This document shows positions 52,421 through 62,670 of a stretch of DNA of 64,000 nt, one piece after another. Origin of the DNA: Bacteroidota bacterium (lineage in GTDB: Bacteria > Bacteroidota > Bacteroidia > Chitinophagales > LD1); the NCBI GenBank assembly GCA_947476645.1, contig CANJRM010000003.1:1-64000 (forward strand), given 5' to 3'. The translations under genes were made by a program, and so were the position numbers. The stretch's first letter is position 1. Every line of letters begins with the position of its first letter. The notes under the pieces were generated by a model. That model had not been told where the DNA came from. It ran no database searches and was given only the letters and a program-made list of their open reading frames with translations.

Positions 52421-55018
52421 ATGAACGCTAACAATTTCACTACCAAGGCCCTCGAAGCACTCAGCAGCGCACAGCAGGAGGCCTTTAACAACGGAAACCC
52501 GCAGATGGAAATCATTCACCTGCTCAAGGGTATGCTGCTTGCCGATGAAGATGCTTTGCCTTTTGTGCTCGAAAAAGCGGGTGTCAACAAAAACATTTTG
52601 CTGGGCAAAGTGGAGGAGAAAATAAAAGCCCTGCCGAAGGTTTCGGGCGGCAATGCCGATGTGGTGCCCTCGCCCAATTTCGGCAAATTGCTTTTGCAGG
52701 CAAACAAAGTGATGAAAGATTTTGAAGATACCTTTGTGGGTGTCGACATTCTTTTGCTCGCCATGCTTGCCGTAAATGACGATGCTTCGAAGGTGCTCAA
52801 AGATGCAGGCCTCGAAGAAAAGAAACTGCGCGCGGCAATTATTGAACTGCGCAAAGGAACCAAGGTGACCGAGCAGGGAGCCGATGCCAAATACAATTCG
52901 CTCGATAAATACGCTATCAACTTAAACGCGAGTGCTAAAGCCGGAAAGCTTGACCCTGTTATTGGTCGCGATGAAGAAATACGCAGAGTGATGCATATTC
53001 TTAGTCGCAAGACGAAGAACAATCCGCTGCTCGTGGGCGAACCGGGAGTTGGAAAGACCGCGATTGCCGAAGGCATTGCACACCGCATTGTAAAAGGCGA
53101 TGTGCCCGAAAATTTAAAGAGCAAAGTGATTTACGCGCTCGACATGGGCGCGCTGATGGCGGGTGCTAAATACCGTGGCGATTTTGAAGAGCGGTTGAAA
53201 GCCGTGGTGAAAGAAGTGAAGGATAGCGCGGGCAAAATTATTTTGTTCATTGACGAAATTCACACGCTGATTGGTGCCGGTGCCACTGAAGGCGCAATGG
53301 ATGCCGCCAACATTATCAAGCCCGAATTAGCGCGTGGCGAACTGCGCGCGGTGGGTGCAACTACGCTGAACGAATACCAAAAATATTTCGAGAAAGACAA
53401 AGCACTCGAAAGACGTTTCCAGAAAGTAATGGTAGACGAGCCGAGTGTGGAAGATGCTATTTCTATTCTGCGCGGTTTAAAGGAGCGCTACGAAAATCAC
53501 CACAAGGTGCGTATTAAAGACGATGCTATTATCAGCGCGGTGATGTTGAGCAGTCGATACATTACCGAGCGTTTTCTCCCCGACAAGGCGATTGATTTAA
53601 TTGATGAAGCGGGAGCTAAACTTCGCCTCGAAATGGATTCGATGCCCGAAGAGCTCGATGAAATTGAAAGACGCATCATGCAGATTGAAATTGAGATTGA
53701 AGCCATCAAGCGCGAGAACGATAAAAAGAAATTAGGCACGCTGAACGAAGAACTTTCTAACCTCAAAGAACAGCGCACCGAGTTTAAAGCGAAGTGGCAA
53801 AGCGAAAAAGAAATTGTAGATAAAATTACTGCGCGCAAACGCGAAATAGAAAACTTCAAACTCGAAGCCGAACGTTTTGAACGCGAAGGCGACTACGGCA
53901 AAGTAGCAGAGCTTCGTTACGGAAAAATTAAAGCTACCGAAGATGCTATCAAGAAACTCGAAGGCGACCTCAATAAAATTTCTGCCGATAAAAGAATTTT
54001 ACAGGAAGAAGTAACCAGCGAAGACATTGCAGCCATCGTAGCGAAGTGGACAGGCATTCCGGTAACAAGAATGTTGGAGGGCGAAAAGGAAAAACTGCTT
54101 CACCTCGAAGACAGATTGCGCGAGCGCGTGAAAGGACAGGACGAAGGAATCACTGTAGTGGCAGACGCTATTCGCAGAAGCCGCGCGGGCTTGCAGGATG
54201 AGCGCAAACCAATTGGTTCATTCTTATTTCTCGGCACCACAGGCGTTGGTAAAACCGAATTGAGCAAAGCGCTGAGCTTCGTTCTCTTCAACGATGAACA
54301 TGCGATGATTCGCATTGACATGAGCGAGTATCAGGAGAAACATTCCGTGAGCCGCTTGGTTGGTTCGCCTCCGGGTTATGTAGGTTACGATGAAGGCGGT
54401 CAGCTCACCGAAGCCGTGCGCAGAAGACCTTACAGCGTTATTCTGTTCGATGAAATTGAAAAAGCGCATCCTGATGTTTTCAATATTCTGTTGCAGGTAT
54501 TGGATGACGGAAGATTGACCGACAACAAAGGTCGCACCGTCAATTTCAAAAACACCCTCATCATCATGACCTCGAATATCGGCTCCGATATTATTCAGGC
54601 GGCATTCGAAAACCTGAAGGAGAAAGATGTAGAAGCTGCTTCTGAAAAAGCAAAGGTGGAAGTAATGGAAAGGCTTAAGCAATCAGTGCGCCCCGAGTTT
54701 CTGAATCGCATTGATGAGATAGTAATGTTCCATCCTTTAATGAAGAAACAGATTCGCCAGATTGTTGATTTGCAACTAAACGATTTGAAGAAGCTCTTGC
54801 ATCAAAAGGAAATCACTTTAGAAATTACTCCCGATGCGCTCGACTACTTAGGCGAACAAGGCTTCGACCCGCAGTATGGCGCGCGTCCGCTTAAGCGTGT
54901 TATTCAAAAAGAGTTGGTCAACGAGCTTTCTAAAAAGATTCTATCCGGTGAAGTAGAGAAGGGCAAAAAAATAATTGTAGATGCTTTTGAAAGCGGATTG
55001 GTGTTTAGAACAGAATAA
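52421..55018 (+). CDS. clpB: ATP-dependent disaggregase ClpB
   Basis: The 865-residue protein has the full ClpB architecture: N domain, first AAA+ module with Walker A GEPGVGKT (near residue 208), the coiled-coil middle domain (about residues 410-530, rich in [16 protein letters not shown] and [14 protein letters not shown]), and a second AAA+ module with [12 protein letters not shown] (GPTGVGKT in most homologues), followed by the C-terminal small domain. It rescues aggregated proteins with the DnaK system. The heptamer tract sits immediately upstream; no heat-shock operator was seen. Confidence 0.97.
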   Translation: MNANNFTTKALEALSSAQQEAFNNGNPQMEIIHLLKGMLLADEDALPFVLEKAGVNKNILLGKVEEKIKALPKVSGGNADVVPSPNFGKLLLQANKVMKDFEDTFVGVDILLLAMLAVNDDASKVLKDAGLEEKKLRAAIIELRKGTKVTEQGADAKYNSLDKYAINLNASAKAGKLDPVIGRDEEIRRVMHILSRKTKNNPLLVGEPGVGKTAIAEGIAHRIVKGDVPENLKSKVIYALDMGALMAGAKYRGDFEERLKAVVKEVKDSAGKIILFIDEIHTLIGAGATEGAMDAANIIKPELARGELRAVGATTLNEYQKYFEKDKALERRFQKVMVDEPSVEDAISILRGLKERYENHHKVRIKDDAIISAVMLSSRYITERFLPDKAIDLIDEAGAKLRLEMDSMPEELDEIERRIMQIEIEIEAIKRENDKKKLGTLNEELSNLKEQRTEFKAKWQSEKEIVDKITARKREIENFKLEAERFEREGDYGKVAELRYGKIKATEDAIKKLEGDLNKISADKRILQEEVTSEDIAAIVAKWTGIPVTRMLEGEKEKLLHLEDRLRERVKGQDEGITVVADAIRRSRAGLQDERKPIGSFLFLGTTGVGKTELSKALSFVLFNDEHAMIRIDMSEYQEKHSVSRLVGSPPGYVGYDEGGQLTEAVRRRPYSVILFDEIEKAHPDVFNILLQVLDDGRLTDNKGRTVNFKNTLIIMTSNIGSDIIQAAFENLKEKDVEAASEKAKVEVMERLKQSVRPEFLNRIDEIVMFHPLMKKQIRQIVDLQLNDLKKLLHQKEITLEITPDALDYLGEQGFDPQYGARPLKRVIQKELVNELSKKILSGEVEKGKKIIVDAFESGLVFRTE

Positions 55019-55053
55019 ATTGAAGTTCTCTCCTTTAGTTAGTGTGTCAATGG

Positions 55054-55087
55054 AGTCCGGGTCGCTCGACCCGGGCTTCTGTTTTTT
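55054..55087 (+). terminator. Terminator after clpB
   Basis: Arms AGTCCGGGTCG and CGACCCGGGCT pair almost perfectly around a very short loop, followed by TCTG and six T. GC-rich stem with T run. Confidence 0.8.
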
Positions 55088-55090
55088 AGA

Positions 55091-56497
55091 TTAATTCACG
55101 TTGTGCTTAATCTCATTCACTAACTCCTGCAACACCGTTTTGGCATCACCAAACAGCATAGAAGTTTTCGGCTGGTAAAACAAACCATTACTAACGCCTG
55201 CATAACCCGCGCTCATCGATCGTTTGTTCACAATTACATTCTTAGCAGTTTCAACTTCAAGTATCGGCATACCGTAAATAGGAGAACTCTTATCGTTCTT
55301 TGCCGCAGGATTCACTACATCATTCGCTCCGAGAATCATTACCACATCGGTAGTGGAGAACTGCGTGTTAGCATCATCCATTTCCAGCAGCTTCGAATAA
55401 TCTACATCGGCTTCAGCCAGCAACACGTTCATGTGTCCCGGCATTCTTCCTGCCACAGGATGAATAGCATATCTCACTTCCACACCTTTTTCTTCCAGTG
55501 TCTTTTCCAAATCGTGGCAACTGTGTTGCGCTTGCGCAACCGCCAAACCATAACCAGGAACTATCATCACCTTCTTGGCGTAAGTCATCATCACCGCCAC
55601 ATCATTCATCGAAACTTCTTTGTAATGCTCATCAGGATTATTGGGTGATGAAGTATTAGCCGAAGAGTTGGAAGAGAATGAACCAATCAACACATTGGTG
55701 AGTGAACGGTTCATGGCTTTGCACATAAGTATAGTAAGAATAGTTCCTGCTGAGCCCACTAAGATTCCGCCTGTAAGCATGGCTTTGTTATCATAAAGAA
55801 AACCACCGCAGGCAGCCGCTACTCCGGTAAAAGAGTTGAGCAACGAAATAACCACGGGCATATCGGCACCACCAATCGGCAGCACAAATAAAATTCCGTA
55901 CAGGATGCAAAGATTTAATTCAATGTAAAGCACCGAAGGATGAACATTAGGACTGAAAATAATAACAGCACCCAAGGCAAGAATCACCAGCATCATTCCA
56001 ATATTAATGTATTGCTGAAATGGAAAAGTTTTGTCTTTGAATCTGCCGTTTAGCTTTCCCCAAGCCACCATCGAACCGCTGAAAGAAATAGTACCGATAA
56101 TAAGACCGGCAGTAATTGCCACTAAGCGCGAAGTTTCTCCGCTTTGCACGTGGTGAATTTCAATCATGCCTATCAAAGCAGCACAAGCACCGCCCATACC
56201 GTTGAAGATAGAAACCATCTCAGGCATTTGAGTCATCTGTACCACTTTGGCTGCGCGAGTGCCAACGATAGTTCCGAGAAGAAGAGCAACAAAAATCAGA
56301 AGTTTATTAGAAAGAAAAGTTCCGTTTTCGCTATAAAGAAAAATAGTTCCTAAGATGACAATACCCATACCCACTGCCGCAATGGTGTTTCCTCTTCGCG
56401 CGCTATCGGGATGACTCAGCATCTTCAAACCCAATATGAACGTAACCGAACCTATCAGGTAAAGCAGTGAAAGAATTTCGAACGAGGAGATATTCAT
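55091..56497 (-). CDS. pntB: Proton-translocating NAD(P) transhydrogenase, beta subunit
   Basis: A 468-residue protein with about nine membrane helices at the N-terminal part (residues 1-270) and a soluble NADP(H)-binding domain III at the C terminus, with VPGYGLAVAQAQHS, HPVAGRMPGHMNVLLAEA and GANDVVNPAAK. The family couples hydride transfer from NADH to NADP+ to proton movement across the inner membrane, supplying NADPH. It follows the small subunit gene by nine bases. The three-subunit form (AA, AB, B) is standard in many bacteria. Confidence 0.95.
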   Translation of the reverse strand: MNISSFEILSLLYLIGSVTFILGLKMLSHPDSARRGNTIAAVGMGIVILGTIFLYSENGTFLSNKLLIFVALLLGTIVGTRAAKVVQMTQMPEMVSIFNGMGGACAALIGMIEIHHVQSGETSRLVAITAGLIIGTISFSGSMVAWGKLNGRFKDKTFPFQQYINIGMMLVILALGAVIIFSPNVHPSVLYIELNLCILYGILFVLPIGGADMPVVISLLNSFTGVAAACGGFLYDNKAMLTGGILVGSAGTILTILMCKAMNRSLTNVLIGSFSSNSSANTSSPNNPDEHYKEVSMNDVAVMMTYAKKVMIVPGYGLAVAQAQHSCHDLEKTLEEKGVEVRYAIHPVAGRMPGHMNVLLAEADVDYSKLLEMDDANTQFSTTDVVMILGANDVVNPAAKNDKSSPIYGMPILEVETAKNVIVNKRSMSAGYAGVSNGLFYQPKTSMLFGDAKTVLQELVNEIKHNVN

Positions 56498-56506
56498 ACA
56501 GTCAGT

Positions 56507-56824
56507 TTATTTAGTTCGTTTCTTAAACATTTCGAGCATACGGTCAGTAACTACAAAACCGCCTACCACATTCAGTGTGCCGAGAAACACTGCGAGAAAA
56601 CCAAAAACAAGAGCGGCATAATTAGTCGGTTCCGCTTTACCTAACACAATAATTGCTCCAACAACTATTACTCCGTGAATGGCGTTTGCTCCGCTCATCA
56701 ATGGCGTATGCAAAATAGAAGGCACGTTTGAGATAACTTCTATTCCCAAAAAAATCATCAGCACGACCACATACACCGTTTGAATGGTGATGGCATGTGT
56801 AAGCATTTTGATAGTATCTTCCAT
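56507..56824 (-). CDS. pntAB: Proton-translocating NAD(P) transhydrogenase, small membrane subunit
   Basis: A 105-residue protein with three to four membrane helices, corresponding to the membrane end of the alpha subunit. SNVPSILHTPLMSGANAIHG and FGFLAVFLGTLNVVGGF are typical of the transhydrogenase alpha II segment, and VTDRMLEMFKKR ends the chain. It lies between pntAA and pntB. Confidence 0.93.
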   Translation of the reverse strand: MEDTIKMLTHAITIQTVYVVVLMIFLGIEVISNVPSILHTPLMSGANAIHGVIVVGAIIVLGKAEPTNYAALVFGFLAVFLGTLNVVGGFVVTDRMLEMFKKRTK

Positions 56825-56863
56825 AACAGTCTTTGTTTAATATTAAACGAAAAACGGCTGTAC

Positions 56864-58006
56864 TTAGTTCGTAGCAGCCGTTTTATTTACAATTTCATTT
56901 ACTCGGTCGTTCACAATTTTCTTGGCGTGTGTAATACAAGCACCCTTCACTAAATCATCTTCAAAGTTCAGATTCAACTTTCCTTCGGCATCAATAATCA
57001 GCTTCAGAAAATTGAAGACATTCTTTCCATATAACTTGCTGGCATCTGCCGGCATGGTAGATGGTAAATTCGAATTACCTATGATACTTACGCCATGATG
57101 AACTACTGTTTCGTTATTCTTGGTCACTTCGCAGTTGCCGCCTGTGGCAGCAGCTAAGTCAACAATTATGGAACCCTTTCTCATTTCTTCCACCATTGTT
57201 TTGGTAATCAGCAGCGGAGCTTTCTTTCCCGGAATTTGCGCGGTGGTAATTACAATATCTGCTTTCACAATGGCTTCGTGAATGCGTTGTTTCTGTTTCA
57301 ACTTATATTCTTCGGTTTGCTCTACTGCATAGCCACCTGCTTTCGATGCATCGGCTGCGCCTTCCACTTCTACAAACTTGGCTCCCAAACTCATTACCTC
57401 TTCTTTCGAAGCCGCACGTGTGTCAAACACTTCCACCACAGCGCCTAATCTTTTGGCAGTAGCAATAGCTTGCAATCCTGCCACCCCTGCGCCTATCACT
57501 AAAACTTTTGCGGGAGAAATACTTCCTGCAGCAGTCATCAACATCGGAAAATATTTTGGAAAAACAGAAGCCGCTACAAGTACCGCTTTATAGCCCGCTA
57601 TGTTAGCTTGTGAACTCAATACATCCATTGCCTGTGCGCGTGTAGTACGCGGCAGCATATCAAGCGAAAAGGTGGTCATACCTTTTTCCGCCCAATGTGT
57701 CATGCTAATAAAATTGAACAGCGGCTGATAAACGCCTACGACAACTGCGGTAGGTTTTACAGCAACTAAATCAGTAGATGAAAGCGGATGAATTGAAAGC
57801 AGCACATCGGCACCTGAAAGAATCTCGCTACGCGATTTTAGAAACGCTCCTGCCGCCACGTAATCGTTGTTGGTTTGAAACGCATTCAAACCTGCATCTG
57901 CTTCAAACCAAACTTCGGCTTTCAGTTTTAGCAAGTTACCCGCCACATCGGGTAAAATAGATACGCGTTTTTCTGTTTCTGTTTCTTTAAGTAAACCTAT
58001 AATCAT
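56864..58006 (-). CDS. pntAA: NAD(P) transhydrogenase, NAD-binding alpha subunit
   Basis: Start taken at MIIGLLKETETEKRVSILPD, the usual opening of the family; 12 upstream codons are not supported. The 380-residue protein is the soluble domain I that binds NAD(H), with ATAKRLGAVVEVFDTRAAS, GAGVAGLQAIATAKRLG, TTAQIPGKKAPLLIT and GSIIVDLAAATGGN. It is first of the transhydrogenase operon and supplies the NADH-side half of the enzyme. Confidence 0.95.
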   Translation of the reverse strand: MIIGLLKETETEKRVSILPDVAGNLLKLKAEVWFEADAGLNAFQTNNDYVAAGAFLKSRSEILSGADVLLSIHPLSSTDLVAVKPTAVVVGVYQPLFNFISMTHWAEKGMTTFSLDMLPRTTRAQAMDVLSSQANIAGYKAVLVAASVFPKYFPMLMTAAGSISPAKVLVIGAGVAGLQAIATAKRLGAVVEVFDTRAASKEEVMSLGAKFVEVEGAADASKAGGYAVEQTEEYKLKQKQRIHEAIVKADIVITTAQIPGKKAPLLITKTMVEEMRKGSIIVDLAAATGGNCEVTKNNETVVHHGVSIIGNSNLPSTMPADASKLYGKNVFNFLKLIIDAEGKLNLNFEDDLVKGACITHAKKIVNDRVNEIVNKTAATN

Positions 58007-58128
58007 GTAAGGGTGTAAAATTGGGAATGCGAGTTTATACAAATACTTTGTAATTCCATGCTATGGCGGGTTAAAGAATGGTAAAGGTTTAATGGCTGTA
58101 ATAAGGTGGAAACATCTGCGGATTTTTC

Positions 58129-58170
58129 AAAATAAAAAAGCAACCTCGTTTGAGGTTGCTTTTTTATTTT
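58129..58170 (-). terminator. Rho-independent terminator between two minus-strand genes
   Basis: Perfect 19-base arms (58129-58147, 58152-58170) around GTTT; core GCAACCTC/GAGGTTGC flanked by A6 and T6. On the minus strand it follows the T9SS cargo gene by 18 bases and separates it from the transhydrogenase operon. The symmetric A and T tracts would permit both directions. Confidence 0.92.
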
Positions 58171-58188
58171 ATCGACTGTTTCTTAATC

Positions 58189-60300
58189 TTATTTCTCCAC
58201 TACAAATCTTCCAAGCATTCTTCTTGCTCCTGTTGCATCAACAAGGTTTGCGAGGTAAACCCCGTTGGTGAGTTCTGCAACAGAAATGTTTACTGTTTTG
58301 CTTCTTTCGTTTACAGATTTTGCTTTTTCTCCAAGTGCATTATAAATTTCAATAGCTGAATAATTGCGAACCGCTTCATCGTTGTTATTGCGCATATCGA
58401 TGGTGAGTAGATTGGTTGCAGGGTTTGGATAAAATTGAATACCGGAAAGAGATATTTCGTGCAAGCTTTCGCAATCAATCTGAACAGTGTCACACATTGT
58501 TGAACTTCCAAATTGATTATAAGCAGTTAAACAAACCTGTTCAGTCGCAAATTGATAGAATAAGTTAACTGTATCTTGGTTGTATAAGGTAGTGTCAGGA
58601 TAAATTTGACCGCCCGGTAATGAATGGAAGTGCCAAATTATACTATCTGCACCCGAGGAATTATTTACTACATAAAAGTTGGTACAAAAATAAATTTGCA
58701 AATCTGTAATTCCTGCAACTGGTACTAACGCTGGATTATAAACTGAATTTACCACAAACATTCCCGTATCACAAAGCGCGGGGCTGCCGCCATCGCAAAT
58801 AACATAGTAGCAGGTATCGCTGCCCACAAAAGTTGAATCGGGTGTGTAAAGTATGCTCGTGCAATTTCCTGTAGGAGCTATTGAAAAAGCTGAAGAACCA
58901 TAAACAAGTGTGAGGCAAAAATTATCTCCATCGGGTTCAACATCGTTAGTGCCTACGTTTAGTGTAAGTCCATCCGGTTGCTGCACACTGGCTGTATCAT
59001 CTACTGCCACAGGTGCATTGTTAACGGCAGAGATATTAGTAACGTGAACACTGTCGCAAAACGTATTGCTTCCGGCAGCATTGGTGGCAGTTAAGCAAAC
59101 GTAGTAAGCACCGTTAGCTGTATATACATGCGAAGGACTTTGAGAACTTGAATTTCCTCCATCACCAAAAGTCCATGCCCATGAAGTAGGTGTATTGGTT
59201 GACTGGTCGATAAAATTTACTAAGCCACCACTTGGGTTAGCCCAGGTAAAAGATGCTACCGGTTGAACGGCTGCATTGCTTACTACAACCTGCTTACAAA
59301 CCTGAACGCTGCTGCCCCCAGCATTGGTGGCAATCAAACAAACATTGTAAGTGCCGTTAGTGGCATAAACGTGTGTTGGATTTTGAGAAGTAGAAGTTCC
59401 TGCATCACCAAATGTCCAGGCCCATGAAGTTGGATAGAAGTCAGACAAATCAGTAAATGCAACAGAGCCTCCCGCACCAAGTACAAAACTGAAATCTGCC
59501 ACTGGTGCCATAGGAGGAATGAGAGAGTATGTAGCTGAAGTTACATTGTTCACAGAATCGTATTCGAAACTCATAACTGACCCCTTTGTTTCCTTAGCCG
59601 GATAGGTATAGCGAACGGTGGTTGCTGTTTTATTAGAAACAGTGGTCCACACAGGAAGAAACTGACTTACCTGTGCTTCTATAAGCGTAGTATTGGTATC
59701 TTTTCTTTTTACACGTAAACACTTATATGATCCTATTGGTGTAGAAACCTTACCCCATGCATCAACAGTATCTGTATAGTTTCCGGTAATGGTTAGCCTA
59801 ACCTGATATACACCTGGCTGCCCTACCTGGCTGCCGGGAACTGTTTTTGTTAACGAATACGTTCCACTGAAATTTCCTCCAAATTGAGTCGGGAAATGAA
59901 ATACATCGGGTGCTGTTTGATAAGCTGCAGACAAAATGGACCCTGCAATGGCTCCCTGAAAACCCATAAGTGTTTGTTTGAGCAAAGTTGTTTTAGTGAA
60001 AAGAAAATTAGTACCATCCGGTGTTATCGCAAGGTCAGTACCTGGAACATTAGATAGCTGATTAGCCGTAGGAGTAAGATAATCAAGCGTATCTTGTACC
60101 GCCCAAACCAAATTACTAAAATCAAATACCTGGTTTGCTCCCTTATTTCCAAAGTTAATAACGGGAAGTGGCAGGGTATCTTTTCTGGTTATCTGGGTCC
60201 AACCAGCAGAAGCAATATCTGTACTAGTAAAAGTAATTGGAGTTTGTGCCTGTGTAAAGGCAATGGTAAGTACAAAAGTCAGGAGTAATATTCTTTTCAT
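58189..60300 (-). CDS. T9SS type A surface protein with two PKD domains
   Basis: The start at MKRILLLTFVLTIAFTQAQ gives a clear signal peptide; the open frame upstream is longer but unlikely. Of 703 residues, two PKD domains occupy about 260-420, each with SWAWTFGD and HVYATNGTY or HVYTANGAY. A cadherin-like segment with VDDTASVQQPDG and NVGTNDVEPDGD follows. The chain ends in a type A sorting domain, IQFYPNPATNLLTID...NGVYLANL. Surface attachment after type IX secretion is expected; binding partner unknown. Confidence 0.88.
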   Translation of the reverse strand: MKRILLLTFVLTIAFTQAQTPITFTSTDIASAGWTQITRKDTLPLPVINFGNKGANQVFDFSNLVWAVQDTLDYLTPTANQLSNVPGTDLAITPDGTNFLFTKTTLLKQTLMGFQGAIAGSILSAAYQTAPDVFHFPTQFGGNFSGTYSLTKTVPGSQVGQPGVYQVRLTITGNYTDTVDAWGKVSTPIGSYKCLRVKRKDTNTTLIEAQVSQFLPVWTTVSNKTATTVRYTYPAKETKGSVMSFEYDSVNNVTSATYSLIPPMAPVADFSFVLGAGGSVAFTDLSDFYPTSWAWTFGDAGTSTSQNPTHVYATNGTYNVCLIATNAGGSSVQVCKQVVVSNAAVQPVASFTWANPSGGLVNFIDQSTNTPTSWAWTFGDGGNSSSQSPSHVYTANGAYYVCLTATNAAGSNTFCDSVHVTNISAVNNAPVAVDDTASVQQPDGLTLNVGTNDVEPDGDNFCLTLVYGSSAFSIAPTGNCTSILYTPDSTFVGSDTCYYVICDGGSPALCDTGMFVVNSVYNPALVPVAGITDLQIYFCTNFYVVNNSSGADSIIWHFHSLPGGQIYPDTTLYNQDTVNLFYQFATEQVCLTAYNQFGSSTMCDTVQIDCESLHEISLSGIQFYPNPATNLLTIDMRNNNDEAVRNYSAIEIYNALGEKAKSVNERSKTVNISVAELTNGVYLANLVDATGARRMLGRFVVEK

Positions 60301-60400
60301 TGATGATTTTTTTTTGCGGGCTAAAACTAAAAACTTATCGGCACGCGGCAATTGAAATTTCAGCTGCTGTTACTGGCTGAATGAGTTCATGGAGCATAAT

Positions 60401-61860
60401 CTATTTCTTAATCAACAATACTCCGGCATTATCGGGAAAATCTAAAGCCACGGTATAGTTATTCAATTGCGATGCTTCATCGTGCACTGCGTAGTAAAAT
60501 AAAGTTTGTGATGTGGTGTCGGTTTCTTTATGATACTCCGTAAGATTCAGCCACGGGGTTTTTCCGGTAATGCAATAGAAGCCAAATGAAGGATTGAACA
60601 ACCAATGCGTATTTAAGTCGATAGTTTTTACTTCTGGATGTTCCTTCATATAGCTTTGCAGATAAGCATGCACTTTGTAAGTATTACAATCGAACCGCCA
60701 CTCATGTACGCTTTGTAAATTTACAGAGTGCAAAAAATGAGCAACGAAAAACAGCATTATAAAAGACGTTATACCATAGCCAATCCATCGTAAATTTTCA
60801 ACGATAGTGAGCAACACAAAGAATAATACAAACATGAAAAGCACATAATAACTCAAGGCGGTTCTGCCGTTTAAAAACGGAGTTCCTAAAATGATTGCCT
60901 GCATCATGTTTACAAACCATACCAGCACAATCAGTAAAACTACAATCACTAAAGGATTTGAAAGCGCAGCTTTTTTGCGCGTAATAATTTTGAATAGCGA
61001 AAACGAAAAAGCAGTTATGAGAACACCAATTGCAAAGGATGTTAACGCTTTTACCAGCTTCGGATAATAACTTGCTCCATAAAAAAGCAGTCGATTACAC
61101 TTTGAAACGTATCGTGATAGAAACTTTCTTTAGCCCAGTAAACAAACTGATTGGTGGTTGACATTTTATAAAGCGGCTCGTAACTCAAGGCTAAAAATGC
61201 AGCAGCAAGTAACGCGGTGCAGAAAAGATGCAGCACTACTTTTGATATCTTTTCTTTTTTTGAATAGGCATTCACCATATAAATGAATGCCAATAAAATT
61301 TGCACTGCTGCCCAGTAAATAAGTAAAGTGAAGTTTGCATAGGCAGCGAGCATTGCAAACACAATAGAGAGGTAATACCACTTTTGTTTTAGCGAAGAAG
61401 AAAACAGCAACAGCGAATAAACCGAACAGGCAAGGAACGCATTCGACATACCATAGCCCCGCGCCAGTCCATAAAAATCAACTAAGAAAGGATTGCAAAA
61501 CAAGATGAACGGTAAGCAAAACAATAAACCATGTTTCGAGAAATACCGAACAGCTACTAAGTAAAGAACCGTTAAAAACAGAAACATCGAAATTACGTTG
61601 GGTAATCGAACGCTCCAGGGTTCAATACCCCATAAGTTTTCGCAAACTTTAATCAGCAAACTGTTGAGGATATGATTGCTGGGCCAGCAATCTGATTTTA
61701 TAATTCCTGCAAAATCCCAGGTGGCATAGTAAACGGTAGCAGATTTTTCATCGTGCGTAATAGGAAGGTGGATAGCCTTATAGGCTACTACATAAATCAG
61801 GAACGAACAAAAAAACGCTACTATAATTTTTGCGGACAAATTGTTTTTCAAGTCAAGCAT
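60401..61860 (-). pseudogene. Polytopic membrane protein (GT-C/PMT-like) interrupted by a frameshift
   Basis: Two reading frames form one apparent protein. The first (start MLDLKNNLSAKIIVAFF, 61860) runs through about seven membrane helices, with the acidic ITHDEKSATVYY in the first loop and FYGLARGYGMSN, and then stops at 61051. The second frame continues the hydrophobic chain: starting at LLFYGASYYPKLVKAL it is open to the stop at 60401. The switch falls on a run of six A (61081-61086; T6 on the coding strand); a seventh base restores a single frame of about 485 residues. The THDE motif, multi-helix layout and C-terminal soluble domain resemble GT39-type transferases. The break may be real or a sequencing error. 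Confidence 0.8.
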
Positions 61861-61887
61861 GTTTTTTATTGGGCGCCAAAATAGTTT

Positions 61888-62631
61888 TCAATTAGCAGAA
61901 ATGTTCAACAAATTTTCTGCCGCCCGCTCTATGTATTCCTCTATAGCGGGTAAACTGTTATACAGTTGTTCGAACGATTCAATAACGAAATATTTATTCT
62001 GAATTCTGTCTTTGAAAAAATGTGAAGCAAAAATTTCGGCTACATCATAAGGAAGAAATACAGGCGCATGGCTCATAGAATATTCTGTTTCGCCTGACGA
62101 TGAAATAATTCCTGCACCGTAAATTTTGCGCTGATTGTTTTCGAACTTTAAACCAAACTCAATCGTGAACCAGTAAATGCGACTCATGAGTTCAATGATT
62201 TGCGCATTATCAATATGTGCCAAAGCAATTTTGCTCAAGCCGCTTAGAAATTCACAGTAGTGTAAATCGGTAAGCAGTGGTATATGCCCAAACACATCGT
62301 GAAACATATCGGGCTCTTCAATATAATTCAACTGGCTCATTTGCCGCAACCAACACGTGGCGGGAAATTTCTTTTGGCTCAGCAACACAAAAAAATCTTT
62401 ATCGGGAATTATTCCCGGCACTGCCTGTATATGCCAGCCCGTTAGTTTTTCGAGCAACGCGTTTGTTTCTTTAAAATCAGGGATACGGTCGGCATGGAAG
62501 TTTATCTTTTGCAACCCATCAATGTATTTTATGGTTACAGTGGTTTCCAGATTTTTCATTTGCCGCTCAAAGAGAATCTTCCAGACTTCAAAATGCTCGG
62601 GGGTGTAGGTGTCGTACTGTTGTTGTATCAT
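61888..62631 (-). CDS. phhA: Phenylalanine 4-monooxygenase
   Basis: The 247-residue protein is a single-domain aromatic amino acid hydroxylase. The iron ligands are the two histidines in FHDVFGHIPLL and the glutamate in YWFTIEFGL; the pterin and substrate contacts YIEEPDMF and SSSGETEYSMS are in place. It converts phenylalanine to tyrosine using tetrahydropterin and O2. The length and motifs fit the bacterial PhhA type (about 260 residues). An inverted repeat just before the start may regulate it. Confidence 0.94.
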   Translation of the reverse strand: MIQQQYDTYTPEHFEVWKILFERQMKNLETTVTIKYIDGLQKINFHADRIPDFKETNALLEKLTGWHIQAVPGIIPDKDFFVLLSQKKFPATCWLRQMSQLNYIEEPDMFHDVFGHIPLLTDLHYCEFLSGLSKIALAHIDNAQIIELMSRIYWFTIEFGLKFENNQRKIYGAGIISSSGETEYSMSHAPVFLPYDVAEIFASHFFKDRIQNKYFVIESFEQLYNSLPAIEEYIERAAENLLNISAN

Positions 62632-62638
62632 ATTCTTT

Positions 62639-62664
62639 CTGTGGTCAAAGTAATTAAACCACAG
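62639..62664. promoter_or_regulatory. Inverted repeat CTGTGGT-N12-ACCACAG before phhA
   Basis: Perfect 7-base arms 8 bases upstream of the phhA start. The spacer on the minus strand contains TTACTTTG, one base off a -7 consensus. It could be an operator covering the promoter or an mRNA leader hairpin. Confidence 0.55.
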
Positions 62665-62670
62665 CTATAT

